Part shown: positions 16,772 to 24,487 of the stretch, piece by piece
How positions within the stretch are numbered: position 1 is the stretch's first letter
How the letters are laid out: each line of letters opens with the position of its first letter
Source of the DNA: DATGMP01 sp035293565
GTDB taxonomy: Bacteria; Pseudomonadota; Alphaproteobacteria; BOG-932; Roseiterribacteraceae
Reading direction: 5' to 3'
Length of the DNA: 64,000 nt
NCBI GenBank assembly: GCA_035293565.1
Contig: DATGMP010000060.1
Coordinates: 29,949-93,948 of the forward strand
Translations under genes and position numbers: made by a program
Notes under the pieces: model-generated
Told to the model about the DNA's origin: nothing
Databases searched by the model: none
What the model saw: the letters and a program-made list of their open reading frames with translations, nothing else

Positions 16772-16806
16772 CGATGACGCCATCGTTCACATCTCTGACT
16801 CAGAGC
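16771..16806 (+). promoter_or_regulatory. Two small palindromes ahead of methyltransferase copy 3
   Basis: The 49-bp gap holds ACGATG-ACGC-CATCGT (about 16771-16786) and CTCTGA-C-TCAGAG (16793-16805), both perfect inverted repeats, followed by a GAAAGGA ribosome site. They may act as a weak stem-loop separating the units or as a regulator site. Confidence 0.35.
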
Positions 16807-16820
16807 GAAAGGATCATGCG

Positions 16821-18002
16821 ATGAGCGATCTTGCCGATATCGATATGCTTGCCCAGCCGACCGCGAACGAGCTGGCGCGGCAGAAATTCGTCTCGGCGCT
16901 GCGCAAAGCCGCGCTGGTCGATGTCGGCGGCGCCATGAAGGAGACCTATCTCGAAAAGGTCGAGCCGGCCTTCGAGAAGGAGAAAGGCCGCAAGCCCATC
17001 CATGCGCGTGAGATCCGCCGCGCGATGGAAGAGACTGCGATCTTCAAATTCTACTCCAGCCTCCGCTACAATGCGCAGGAAATGGTCTGGGAATCGGTGC
17101 GGCCCCAGATCGAACGCAGCCTGCCCGAACTCGTCGCAACAGCCGATCGCGCTGCCGAGAAATCGCCGATCGGCGGAACATTACGGCTCAATCCCGCCCT
17201 CAAAGTGCCGCGCTATGTCACCGAGCTCGACGTCCATCTGATGCCGGGGTGCTTCCATAGCGAACATACGGAGCGGGATGTCGCGCAGGGCGCCATCTAC
17301 ACCTACGGCACGGGCGTTTTCTATGGCGGCCTGAAGATGATGACCAAAGGCGGCGGGCCCGGCGCATCGATCGCGCATCTCTTGAAGTACGGGTATCCAG
17401 AGTTCAAGCCGCGCAGGATTCTGGACCTCGCCTGCACGGCCGGCGCCAACACCTTCCCCTATATCGATGTATTTCCCGACGCGGAGGTGCATGGCGTCGA
17501 TGTCGGCGCGCCGGTCCTACGCTATGCCCATGCCCGGGCCGAGGCCACCGGACGGAAGGTCCATTTCTCGCAGCAGAACGCCGAAGCGCTCGACTTTCCG
17601 GACGAGAGCTTCGATTTCGTGACGTCGAGCTTTTTCCTGCACGAGATCCCGCTGAAATCGACACGCGCGGTATTCGAGGAATGCTACCGCGTGCTGAAAC
17701 CAGGCGGGCTGATGCTGCATTTCGAGCTGCCGCCGGCAGCCGCTGTCGACCCCTATTACGATTTCTATCTGGACTGGGATGCGCTGAACAATAACGAGCC
17801 GAACTACGCGCAATTCCGCGCCCAGGATCCACGCGCGCTGGTGCTGGACGCCGGTTTCGCGGCGGAAAAATATGTCCAGAAGCAAATCTTCAATTGGGGC
17901 GCATTTCCCGAAGAGCAGTTCATCGCCTGCGCCAAGGGCGAGATCGAAGCGCCGATCATCCCCAATGGCGGCTCCTGGTTCACCTTCGGCGGTTGGAAAT
18001 AA
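16821..18002 (+). CDS. Class I SAM methyltransferase, cluster-specific family (copy 3)
   Basis: A 393-residue paralogue with the full N-terminal domain (YLEKVEPAFEKEKGRKP, AQEMVWESV), the linker ELDVHLMPGC, and a methyltransferase domain. SAM motif I reads ILDLACTAGANT, losing the first glycine of the usual GxGxG, while motif II EVHGVDVG is intact. NNNEP is at 323-327. The HEIPLKSTR segment corresponds to HEISVATLA in copy 1. A GAAAGGA ribosome site precedes the ATG. Substrate unknown; SAM binding should be tested, given the altered motif I. Confidence 0.75.
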   Translation: MSDLADIDMLAQPTANELARQKFVSALRKAALVDVGGAMKETYLEKVEPAFEKEKGRKPIHAREIRRAMEETAIFKFYSSLRYNAQEMVWESVRPQIERSLPELVATADRAAEKSPIGGTLRLNPALKVPRYVTELDVHLMPGCFHSEHTERDVAQGAIYTYGTGVFYGGLKMMTKGGGPGASIAHLLKYGYPEFKPRRILDLACTAGANTFPYIDVFPDAEVHGVDVGAPVLRYAHARAEATGRKVHFSQQNAEALDFPDESFDFVTSSFFLHEIPLKSTRAVFEECYRVLKPGGLMLHFELPPAAAVDPYYDFYLDWDALNNNEPNYAQFRAQDPRALVLDAGFAAEKYVQKQIFNWGAFPEEQFIACAKGEIEAPIIPNGGSWFTFGGWK

Positions 18003-18008
18003 CGGCGC

Positions 18009-18302
18009 TCATTCGCCTTTTGCTTCACGAATCGTGCGGAACAGGCGGTCGAGAAAAAGCGCCCGCCACTCCGCTCGGTCGGCTTCGGCCCTCGGGCCGG
18101 GTTCGAAGGCTTCCAGTTTCGCGCGATCGATCAGGTTCGCCTCTTCGAGCACACGCTCCAGCGTATCGAGCCGCGTATAGACGACCGAGAGCTCGGTCGA
18201 CAGCTCGAGTATCATCGTCATCAGATGATCGACGGCGGGATCGTCGAAAAAGGTCGGGCGCTTCCCCTTGGAACGCCGCGGAAGTTCGACCTTGTCGCTC
18301 AT
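18009..18302 (-). CDS. Small helical protein, cluster-specific (copy 2)
   Basis: A 97-residue soluble protein resembling the 14783-15085 product: basic N-terminus, the helix LMTMILELSTELSVVYTRLD, an LE-rich stretch, and an acidic/arginine-rich tail. The ATG at 18302 is supported by GGAGGG 4 bp ahead. It ends 6 bp from the convergent methyltransferase copy 3. It has its own promoter containing the shared GTACGGACAAATG element. Function unknown; the repeated pairing with methyltransferases is the main clue. Confidence 0.6.
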   Translation of the reverse strand: MSDKVELPRRSKGKRPTFFDDPAVDHLMTMILELSTELSVVYTRLDTLERVLEEANLIDRAKLEAFEPGPRAEADRAEWRALFLDRLFRTIREAKGE

Positions 18303-18317
18303 GCTGCCCTCCGTGGA

Positions 18318-18338
18318 CCATTTGTCCGTACCATAGTA
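18318..18338 (-). promoter_or_regulatory. Shared GGTACGGACAAATG element, minus strand
   Basis: Read on the minus strand, TACTAT (-10 like, 18333-18338) runs directly into GGTACGGACAAATGG. It serves the small helical protein gene at 18302. No good -35 is visible, so transcription may need an activator. Confidence 0.5.
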
Positions 18339-18340
18339 TC

Positions 18341-18380
18341 CTGACACTAGGATCCGCCAGCGCATAGTCCGGTCAAGATC
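18341..18380 (+). promoter_or_regulatory. Promoter of the OYE-type reductase with variant shared element
   Basis: CTGACA (18341-18346), a 16-bp spacer and CATAGT (18363-18368) make a good promoter. The -10 merges with GTCCGGTCAAGAT (18367-18379), a one- or two-base variant of the cluster element, and the start codon follows at 18381. This promoter is divergent from, and only 25 bp away from, the minus-strand one at 18318. Confidence 0.55.
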
Positions 18381-20399
18381 ATGCCAGACAGCCTTGCAGA
18401 AACAGGCCAATTGCGGGCCGAAGAGCGATACCCGCTCTTGAGCCGACCGATCATGCTGGGCGGCGTGCGGCTGCGCAATCGCGTGGCTCACGCCTCGATG
18501 ACGACGCGCTTTGCAAAGGAGCAGCGGGTCACTGACCGTCTCCTGACACATCACGTCAGCCGCGCCGAAGGCGGCTGCGCAATGATCATCACCGAGCCCT
18601 TGGCAGTGCTCGCCTGGCAGACCGACGAGGCACATAAGGTTCGCGCCTATGACGATACCGAGATGGATGGTCTCAAGCGCTGGGCGGAGGCGGTCGAGAG
18701 CCGCGATTGCCGGCTGCTTGGTCAGATTCAGGATCCGGGACGCGGCATGCACCATAAGGGCCGCAAGCCATTCTCCTTCAGCGCCTCCGCGCTGCCGGAC
18801 GATCTGAGCTGGACCGTCCCTCATGCGCTAGAGACCGAACGAGTCGGCGAGTTGGTCGAGCAGATCGCAGCGGCCAGCGAGCGACTGCGGCGCGCCGGCT
18901 TTTCCGGCGTCGAGATCTCGGCCGGGCATGGTCACTTGATCCACCAGTTCTTGTCGCCACACTCCAACATCCGCACGGACCGGTATGGCGGCTCTCTGGA
19001 AAATCGGATGCGCTTTTTGCTCGAGATGATCCGGGCGATCCGCGCGGCTGCCGGCCGGCCTTTCATTATCGCCCTCAAGCTGCCGGGCGACGACGGAATC
19101 CCCGGCGGGATCGACGTTGTAGAATCGGAGCGCATGGTGCACGAACTGGTCAAGCTGGGCGAGGTCGACGCGCTCGCTTTCTGCCAGGGTTCGCATCATC
19201 GGACGCTCGAAAACCATCTTCCCGACCTGCACTGGCCGCGCATGCCGTTCAACGCGCTGACCAAGCGCCTACGCATGGCGGCGGACGGCATTCCCGTTGC
19301 GGCGCTGGCGCGTATCGTCGAGCCGGTCCAGGCCGAGCAGGCGCTGGCCGAAGAGGTCGGCGATTTCGTGCAGCTCGGACGGGCACTGATCACCGATCCC
19401 GCCTGGGCCAACAAGGCGTTCTCCGGACGCGAGCACGAGGCGCGCTGGTGCGTGTCTTGCAACAGCTGCTGGGGCCTCATCGCCGAGAAACGGCCGATCG
19501 CTTGCGACAACAACCCTCGCGTCGGCACGGCGGGCGAAGCGGATTGGCATCCGACGCCGGCGCCGATGCGCAAACGGATCGTCGTGGTCGGCGCCGGGCC
19601 CGCCGGGCTGGAGGCGGCCTGGGTCGCCGCGGCGCGCGGACATGCAGTGACTCTGTTCGGCGCCGGCCACGGCTATGGCGGCAAGCTCGCGCTGCTCGCC
19701 CGGCTACCGGGAAGCGAACAGGTTTCCAGCGTCTATGACTATCAGATTGTCCGGGGTACGAACGCCGGCGTGCGCTACGAATTCGGCGTCACCGCGACCG
19801 AGGCGGACATCCTTTCGCTTCAGCCGGATGCCGTGATACTCGCCACTGGCGCCACCCAATCCTGGCCGACCATGCTGCCCGAAACCTGGCGGGACGACGG
19901 CATCGTGCCCGACATACGCAGCGCGTCGGAGATGCTTCTGCACGGTTTTCCGCGACAGCCTGGTACGGCCCTCATCTTCGATGCCGACCATACGGCAGGC
20001 ACTTATGCGGCCGCGGAGCTGATGACGCAAATTTTCGACAGGGTGGCGATCGCAACGCCGCGCCCGCAGATCGCGGCCGACGAGGCGCTGGTGGTGGCGC
20101 AGGGAATAGACCGCCGTATGGCGATGCTGAACGTCGAGATCATCCCGCTCGTCGAGCCGTCCCCGGACAGCGCGCTGATCGACGGCATCGTGAATTTGCG
20201 GAATGTCTATAGCGGCCGGGCTCGCGAACTGAACGACATCGCACTCTTCACCTATTCGACGTCGCGCCGACCCAACGATGCGCTAGCCGAGCCGCTGCGC
20301 CGTGCTGGGTTCGATGTAAAGCTCATCGGCGATTGTTTCGCACCGCGCTATCTGTTGATGGCGACCGCGGAAGGTCACGCGGCCGGTAATGAGGTTTAG
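18381..20399 (+). CDS. Old Yellow Enzyme-type NADH:flavin oxidoreductase / 2,4-dienoyl-CoA reductase-like
   Basis: A 672-residue multidomain reductase. Residues 1-350 form the FMN-binding TIM barrel (MLGGVRLRNRVAHASM, SAGHGHLIHQFLSP). Then CVSCNSCWG with a later cysteine in PIACDNNP provides the [4Fe-4S] ligands, and the rest is an NAD(P)/FAD module (VVGAGPAGLEAAWVAA). This is the layout of FadH, trimethylamine dehydrogenase and enoate reductases, which move electrons from NAD(P)H through FAD and the cluster to FMN to reduce an activated C=C bond. It probably reduces an unsaturated intermediate. The start codon lies directly behind the promoter, with no clear ribosome site. Confidence 0.85.
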   Translation: MPDSLAETGQLRAEERYPLLSRPIMLGGVRLRNRVAHASMTTRFAKEQRVTDRLLTHHVSRAEGGCAMIITEPLAVLAWQTDEAHKVRAYDDTEMDGLKRWAEAVESRDCRLLGQIQDPGRGMHHKGRKPFSFSASALPDDLSWTVPHALETERVGELVEQIAAASERLRRAGFSGVEISAGHGHLIHQFLSPHSNIRTDRYGGSLENRMRFLLEMIRAIRAAAGRPFIIALKLPGDDGIPGGIDVVESERMVHELVKLGEVDALAFCQGSHHRTLENHLPDLHWPRMPFNALTKRLRMAADGIPVAALARIVEPVQAEQALAEEVGDFVQLGRALITDPAWANKAFSGREHEARWCVSCNSCWGLIAEKRPIACDNNPRVGTAGEADWHPTPAPMRKRIVVVGAGPAGLEAAWVAAARGHAVTLFGAGHGYGGKLALLARLPGSEQVSSVYDYQIVRGTNAGVRYEFGVTATEADILSLQPDAVILATGATQSWPTMLPETWRDDGIVPDIRSASEMLLHGFPRQPGTALIFDADHTAGTYAAAELMTQIFDRVAIATPRPQIAADEALVVAQGIDRRMAMLNVEIIPLVEPSPDSALIDGIVNLRNVYSGRARELNDIALFTYSTSRRPNDALAEPLRRAGFDVKLIGDCFAPRYLLMATAEGHAAGNEV

Positions 20400-20488
20400 A
20401 GGCATTTTCAGGTCAGCGGATCCCCGCCTTCGCCGGCATCTGTGGGCCGAAGTGCAATAGCGTCAACTTCAAATCCGCTCTAAACCTC
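20391..20488. repeat. Perfect 11-bp inverted repeat covering two convergent stop codons
   Basis: GAGGTTTAGAG (20391-20401) and CTCTAAACCTC (20478-20488) are exact reverse complements and contain the stop codons of the reductase and of the VOC gene, both genes ending with codons for Glu-Val-stop. The 76 bp between hold a degenerate GCGGATCCCCGCCTTCGCCGGC, resembling an alphaproteobacterial intergenic palindrome. It could form a bidirectional terminator stem. Confidence 0.45.
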
Positions 20489-21364
20489 AACAAGCTCGAT
20501 CAGTTCGCCAGCCGCGCCGATCACGGTCGCTGTGCGATGGTCCTTGTAGGGCGGCAATCGCGACGGCGACGGCGGCGCGATCGGTTTCAACGAAAGCCCG
20601 TCCAGCCTCGGAAATTCGAACGTCACGATCGCCATGCCCGCGGGCAATCCGCCTTGCGGCTTCGGGCGGATGGTAGCCACCTTGGGATATTCGTCGATCT
20701 CGATCAGCGACTGCCCGCCGAGAGGCACGGTGCAAAGCGGATGCTTCGTCTCCGACGAAAGGCCGTTGGCGGCGGAAAGGGCCTGGATGCGCGGCGTCGC
20801 GATCGGCCCGGGCATGTTACCGAAACAGTCGTGATAGAAACGCCGCATCGCCTCCATGTCGGGTCCGCCCAGCACCGCGATGAAGCAGCGATCGACGAAG
20901 CTCTTCGCCACCGGCAGGTCGTGCCCCGGGATCGGCCTCTGGATCCAGGTGAGATAAAGCATCTCGCCGGCAGGCCCCGTGCCCTGCATCGCCCTGATGT
21001 CCGGCAAACCATCGAGGGGCCGCGGCGGAAAGAGGATGTGAAAGGGCGATCCCTTCAGCTTCTCCTCGAGCGTGTCCGTGTTCTGCACAACGATCTCGGT
21101 CGAGTTCCAGCCGAAAGTGGTGAGCGGGCGGTAGCCCGCCGGCAACGGCTGCTGGACGAACCGGAGCACGGTCGGCTCGCCGCTCGCCGGCATCAGTACG
21201 AGGAGCGGCCGTCCCGCGACCGCCGGCGCGCCCCATCCGGCCGCGGTGTCCGTCGCCACCTCTCCGCGTTCCACGACGCGATAATCGAAATAGCGCGTGT
21301 AGGCGTCCTCGACGCGCTTGAGATCGTCCGCCGTTGTCGTGACGGCGCGGATGGGTCCGAGCAT
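20480..21364 (-). CDS. VOC (glyoxalase/dioxygenase) superfamily protein, two modules
   Basis: A 294-residue protein built of two vicinal-oxygen-chelate modules. The first starts IRAVTTTADDLKRVEDAYTR, the second FIAVLGGPDMEAMRRFYHD; both show the start of a VOC beta-alpha unit. Clear metal-ligand triads (His/Glu) are hard to place, so extradiol dioxygenase activity is uncertain; isomerase, epimerase or binding roles are possible. It follows methyltransferase copy 4 by 7 bp in the same direction and is likely the second gene of that operon. Confidence 0.65.
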   Translation of the reverse strand: MLGPIRAVTTTADDLKRVEDAYTRYFDYRVVERGEVATDTAAGWGAPAVAGRPLLVLMPASGEPTVLRFVQQPLPAGYRPLTTFGWNSTEIVVQNTDTLEEKLKGSPFHILFPPRPLDGLPDIRAMQGTGPAGEMLYLTWIQRPIPGHDLPVAKSFVDRCFIAVLGGPDMEAMRRFYHDCFGNMPGPIATPRIQALSAANGLSSETKHPLCTVPLGGQSLIEIDEYPKVATIRPKPQGGLPAGMAIVTFEFPRLDGLSLKPIAPPSPSRLPPYKDHRTATVIGAAGELIELVEV

Positions 21365-21371
21365 CGCAGCG

Positions 21372-22634
21372 TCAGTGAGCCAAGCGATCGGCGACGCGCC
21401 GACCCTTCCAGGCGCCGAACGCGAAGCGCTGAGCGCCCTTGGCCGTTCGGCCCGTCCGACTGCTGTCGACCTGGGCCGAGCCTGATCCGATCATCCGGTT
21501 GAGCTCTTCCTCGCCGAAATAGGCGAGGCTCGGGACCACGAACTGCAAGTAATCCTCGGCGGAAAATCCGGCCTCGAGGCACAGATCGCGCGGATCCTGG
21601 TCGCGGTAGGCCTTATAGAAAGGCTCGTTGTTGTAATAGCAATCCCAGTCGAGGAAAAAACGCTGATACGGGCTCATCTGCCCGTTGGGCGGCAGCTCCA
21701 TATGCAGCATCAGTCCGCCGGGCCTGAGGACTCGCCGCGCCTCCGCGAAGACCTGAGCCGACGTCTTCAGCGAGAGCTCGTGCAGGAACATGGAAGAAAA
21801 AACGAGATCGAAGGATTCGTCCGGGTAGCGGGAGAGGTTTGCCGCGTTCATCTGCTTGAAGTGAACCGGGACCCCTTGCAGGCGCGCGCGGGCATGGGCG
21901 TAACGCAGCACCGGCGCGGCGACATCGATCGCGTGGGTCTCAGCCTCGGGATAGGCTTGAGCCCAGGGCAGACAATTATGGCCGACGGTGCAGCCGAGAT
22001 CGAGGATCGCGCGCGGCCGAAAATCCGGGAAGCGACGGCGGACATAGTGAGCCATCGACCGGCCGATATCGTCCAGATTGTCGCCCATATAGCCGAAGGA
22101 ATAGATCGCGAGCCCCTGATCGTAGAGCGCGCCGGCGGTCATTCCCTCCGGCTCGTCCTCCCGCACGTAGGAGCCGGGCATCAGATGGACATCGACCGCG
22201 GTGACGTTGCGCGGCACCTCCAGTGTCGGGTCGAGCTCTAACGAGCCTCCGGTGCCAGCGGTTTCCGCCGCCCGTCGCATCCGCGCCGCGTTGCGCGCCA
22301 GGATTGGGGCAAGCGCACGATATTTCGCAGCCTGGGCATGGACGCGCAGCAGCGAGTAGTAATTGAACATCACATCGCCGCGCATCGCCCTGTGTATTTC
22401 CGGCCCGTCCGCCGGCACACGGCCCTCCTTGCGTTCGAAGGCCGGCCTGACGCGAGTCTCATAAGCGTGGGCCAGATCGTCCGTCAGCCTGCTGACGACG
22501 AAGGCGCGCAGGCCGGCGAGGAATCTGAGCCGCGCGCGGTCCTCGGCCAAGAATTCGGGCGCCAATGCGTGCTTGAGCTGGATCTTGGCCGAAGGCGCGA
22601 TGGTCTCCGGCGGCGGGCTCAGGGAGTCGGGCAT
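21372..22634 (-). CDS. Class I SAM methyltransferase, cluster-specific family (copy 4)
   Basis: A 420-residue paralogue, the longest of the four, with an extra N-terminal tail. It carries YETRVRPAFERKEGRVP in the N-terminal domain, VDVHLMPGSYVRED in the linker, SAM motif I ILDLGCTVGHNCLP, motif II ETHAIDVA and NNEP at 335-338. The ATG at 22634 is preferred because GGAGG lies 6 bp ahead. Together with the VOC gene it forms a minus-strand operon diverging from the second MFS gene. Acceptor unknown. Confidence 0.75.
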   Translation of the reverse strand: MPDSLSPPPETIAPSAKIQLKHALAPEFLAEDRARLRFLAGLRAFVVSRLTDDLAHAYETRVRPAFERKEGRVPADGPEIHRAMRGDVMFNYYSLLRVHAQAAKYRALAPILARNAARMRRAAETAGTGGSLELDPTLEVPRNVTAVDVHLMPGSYVREDEPEGMTAGALYDQGLAIYSFGYMGDNLDDIGRSMAHYVRRRFPDFRPRAILDLGCTVGHNCLPWAQAYPEAETHAIDVAAPVLRYAHARARLQGVPVHFKQMNAANLSRYPDESFDLVFSSMFLHELSLKTSAQVFAEARRVLRPGGLMLHMELPPNGQMSPYQRFFLDWDCYYNNEPFYKAYRDQDPRDLCLEAGFSAEDYLQFVVPSLAYFGEEELNRMIGSGSAQVDSSRTGRTAKGAQRFAFGAWKGRRVADRLAH

Positions 22635-22667
22635 TGGCAGCCTCCGAATAGCCGTGGACAGCGGCGG

Positions 22668-22690
22668 CATTTGTTCGTACCAATTGCCAA
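22668..22690 (-). promoter_or_regulatory. Shared GTACGAACAAATG element, minus strand
   Basis: Read on the minus strand, CAATTGGTACGAACAAATG (ending at 22669) matches the element before the small protein gene at 18302 with one changed base (GGAC to GAAC). It lies about 35 bp before the start of methyltransferase copy 4. Confidence 0.45.
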
Positions 22691-22797
22691 CGTAATCATC
22701 GTGCCCTCAGGCGGCAAGCGTCTGGCCGCGACGATCCCCACTCTCCTGCCTCGATGAGGAGACCATCGACCAGGCCGCGCCGATTCAAACGCATCTT

Positions 22798-24099
22798 GTG
22801 GAGCCAAGCTGGCCCAAGCCCAGCCTGGCGTGGGTTTGCGTCACGCTGCTGATGCTGGCCAACGGGGTCGCGGTCCTCGACCGTGTCGTGCTGGGTCTAT
22901 TGGTTCAGCCTATCGAGCGGGATCTCGGGATCGGCGATGCCCGGATGGGGTTGCTGCAGGGCTTCGCCTTTTCGATCTTCTATGGCGGGCTCGGCATTCC
23001 GATCGGCATGCTGGCGGATCGCGGCAGCCGCCGCGCCATCGTCGCCGTCGGCGTCGGACTCTGGAGCCTCGCCACCGCGGCCTGCGGCTTTGCGCAGGGT
23101 TTTGTCGCTCTCTTCCTCGCACGCGTGGGCGTCGGCATCGGCGAAGCTTCGATCGCGCCCGCCGGCGCATCGCTGATCGCGGACTATTTTCCGCCCCTCG
23201 CCCGGCCGAAAGCTTACGGCATCTACATCATGGGGACATCGGTCGGGACGGGTGCGGCCTTTCTGCTCGGCGCTTCCGCGCTGGTTCTGGTCGACCGTGT
23301 GCGGGCGCTCAGCCCGTCACTCTTCGCCGCATTTCGGGATTGGCAAATCGTGTTCTTGATCGTCAGCCTGCCGGGGCTCGCGATCGCGTTTCTGTTTCGG
23401 CTTCTCGTACGCGAGCCCCCACGGCAAGGGGCATCGGCCGTGCGCGGTCTTTCATTCGGGCCTCTCTTCAAGCAGATGCGGAGAAATGGACTCGCCTATG
23501 CAGGACTGATGAGCGGCTGCGCGCTCAATGTCCTGTCGATCTACGCGATCCTCGGCTGGTATCCGACGCTCTTCATCCGCATCCACCACTGGACGGCGGC
23601 CGAGATCGGCGGCGCGATCGGTACCTTCGGCGTGCCGGGCGGAATGCTGAGCGCGATTTCGAGCGGCTTCGTGATCGCCTGGCTGGCGCGGCGCGGGCGG
23701 CGCGACGCTCCGGTGCTACTCGCGCTCGCGACGACGCCGGCTTTTCTGGTGCTCGGTCTTGCATCCTGCCTGATTGCGAATGCGGATCTGGCCTTCATTG
23801 CTTTCGTGGCCATGGCGATCTTCACGAACTGGTCGTCCTCCGCCGTCCTCACCGGTCTCAATCAAATCACGCCGAACGCGTTCAGGGGGCAGGTCGTCGC
23901 CTTCTACACCCTGATCAACGGCATCGTCGCCGTCGGCTTCGGGCCGACTTCGGTCGGGCTTCTCACCCAATATGTCGTCGGACCGGAGCATATCGACGTC
24001 GCCTTGGCCGCCGTTCTCGGACTCTGTAGCATCGGCGGCGCATTTTGCCTGCTTGTAAGCCGCGCCGCCTTCGCGCGTGCGGCTCAGGCGGCTGCATAG
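22798..24099 (+). CDS. MFS transporter, Spinster-like (copy 2)
   Basis: A 433-residue carrier with about 12 membrane segments, paralogous to the 12397 gene: the pairs LVQPIERDLGIGDARMGLLQG and GIPIGMLADRGSRRAIV, VGVGIGEASIAPAGASLIADYF align position by position with copy 1. It probably imports a second, related substrate. The start is GTG at 22798. It diverges from methyltransferase copy 4 and is followed after 79 bp by the HapK-like operon, which has its own promoter. Confidence 0.87.
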   Translation: MEPSWPKPSLAWVCVTLLMLANGVAVLDRVVLGLLVQPIERDLGIGDARMGLLQGFAFSIFYGGLGIPIGMLADRGSRRAIVAVGVGLWSLATAACGFAQGFVALFLARVGVGIGEASIAPAGASLIADYFPPLARPKAYGIYIMGTSVGTGAAFLLGASALVLVDRVRALSPSLFAAFRDWQIVFLIVSLPGLAIAFLFRLLVREPPRQGASAVRGLSFGPLFKQMRRNGLAYAGLMSGCALNVLSIYAILGWYPTLFIRIHHWTAAEIGGAIGTFGVPGGMLSAISSGFVIAWLARRGRRDAPVLLALATTPAFLVLGLASCLIANADLAFIAFVAMAIFTNWSSSAVLTGLNQITPNAFRGQVVAFYTLINGIVAVGFGPTSVGLLTQYVVGPEHIDVALAAVLGLCSIGGAFCLLVSRAAFARAAQAAA

Positions 24100-24120
24100 C
24101 GCCCGCCCGAACGAAGCAGC

Positions 24121-24158
24121 TTGCGTCACTTCTGACCAGGTATATAGTCCGGACAAAT
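24121..24158 (+). promoter_or_regulatory. Promoter of the HapK-SDR-lyase operon with shared element
   Basis: TTGCGT (24121-24126), 16 bp, TATAGT (24143-24148), and GTCCGGACAAATG starting at 24147. The central GTCCGGAC is a perfect 8-bp palindrome. A CCGGAGG ribosome site and the ATG at 24179 follow. This is the best combination of promoter, shared element and ribosome site in the cluster. Confidence 0.6.
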
Positions 24159-24178
24159 GACCGGCCCGGAGGCGCGCC

Positions 24179-24487
24179 ATGACCCCCATCATCGTGCTCT
24201 TCAACCTGAAGCAAGGCGTCAGCCCGGAAGCCTATGAAGCATGGGCGCGGTCGACCGACCTTCCGATCGTGCGAGGCCTCAAATCGATCGCAGGATTCGA
24301 TGTCTACAAGAGCAAGGGCCTGCTGCGCGGCGGTGCGGCGCCTTATCAGTATGTCGAAATGATCATGGTCCAGGATATGGACGCGTTCGGCGCCGATGTC
24401 GCCAGCCCTACGATGCAGCGCGTCTCCGGCGAGTTTCGAACCTACGCCGACGATCCAACCTTCGTGCTTTGCGAGCGCCTGACGTGA
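24179..24487 (+). CDS. HapK-like (REDY) small alpha/beta-barrel protein
   Basis: A 102-residue protein resembling the REDY-like HapK family, a dimeric ferredoxin-like barrel first noted in prodigiosin gene clusters. Features are a short beta strand at the start (IIVLFNLKQGVSPEAYEAW), a DLPIVRGLKSI helix and YQYVEMIMVQDMDAFGAD. Related EthD-type barrels bind small hydrophobic molecules or act as helper enzymes in ring chemistry. It leads an operon with an SDR (GTGA overlap) and a lyase. A role on an unstable intermediate is inferred. Confidence 0.65.
   Translation: MTPIIVLFNLKQGVSPEAYEAWARSTDLPIVRGLKSIAGFDVYKSKGLLRGGAAPYQYVEMIMVQDMDAFGADVASPTMQRVSGEFRTYADDPTFVLCERLT

Noticed and set aside
22830..24029. 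A 399-codon plus-strand frame inside MFS copy 2
   Set aside because: Arg-rich translation in the wrong frame of a well-conserved membrane transporter.
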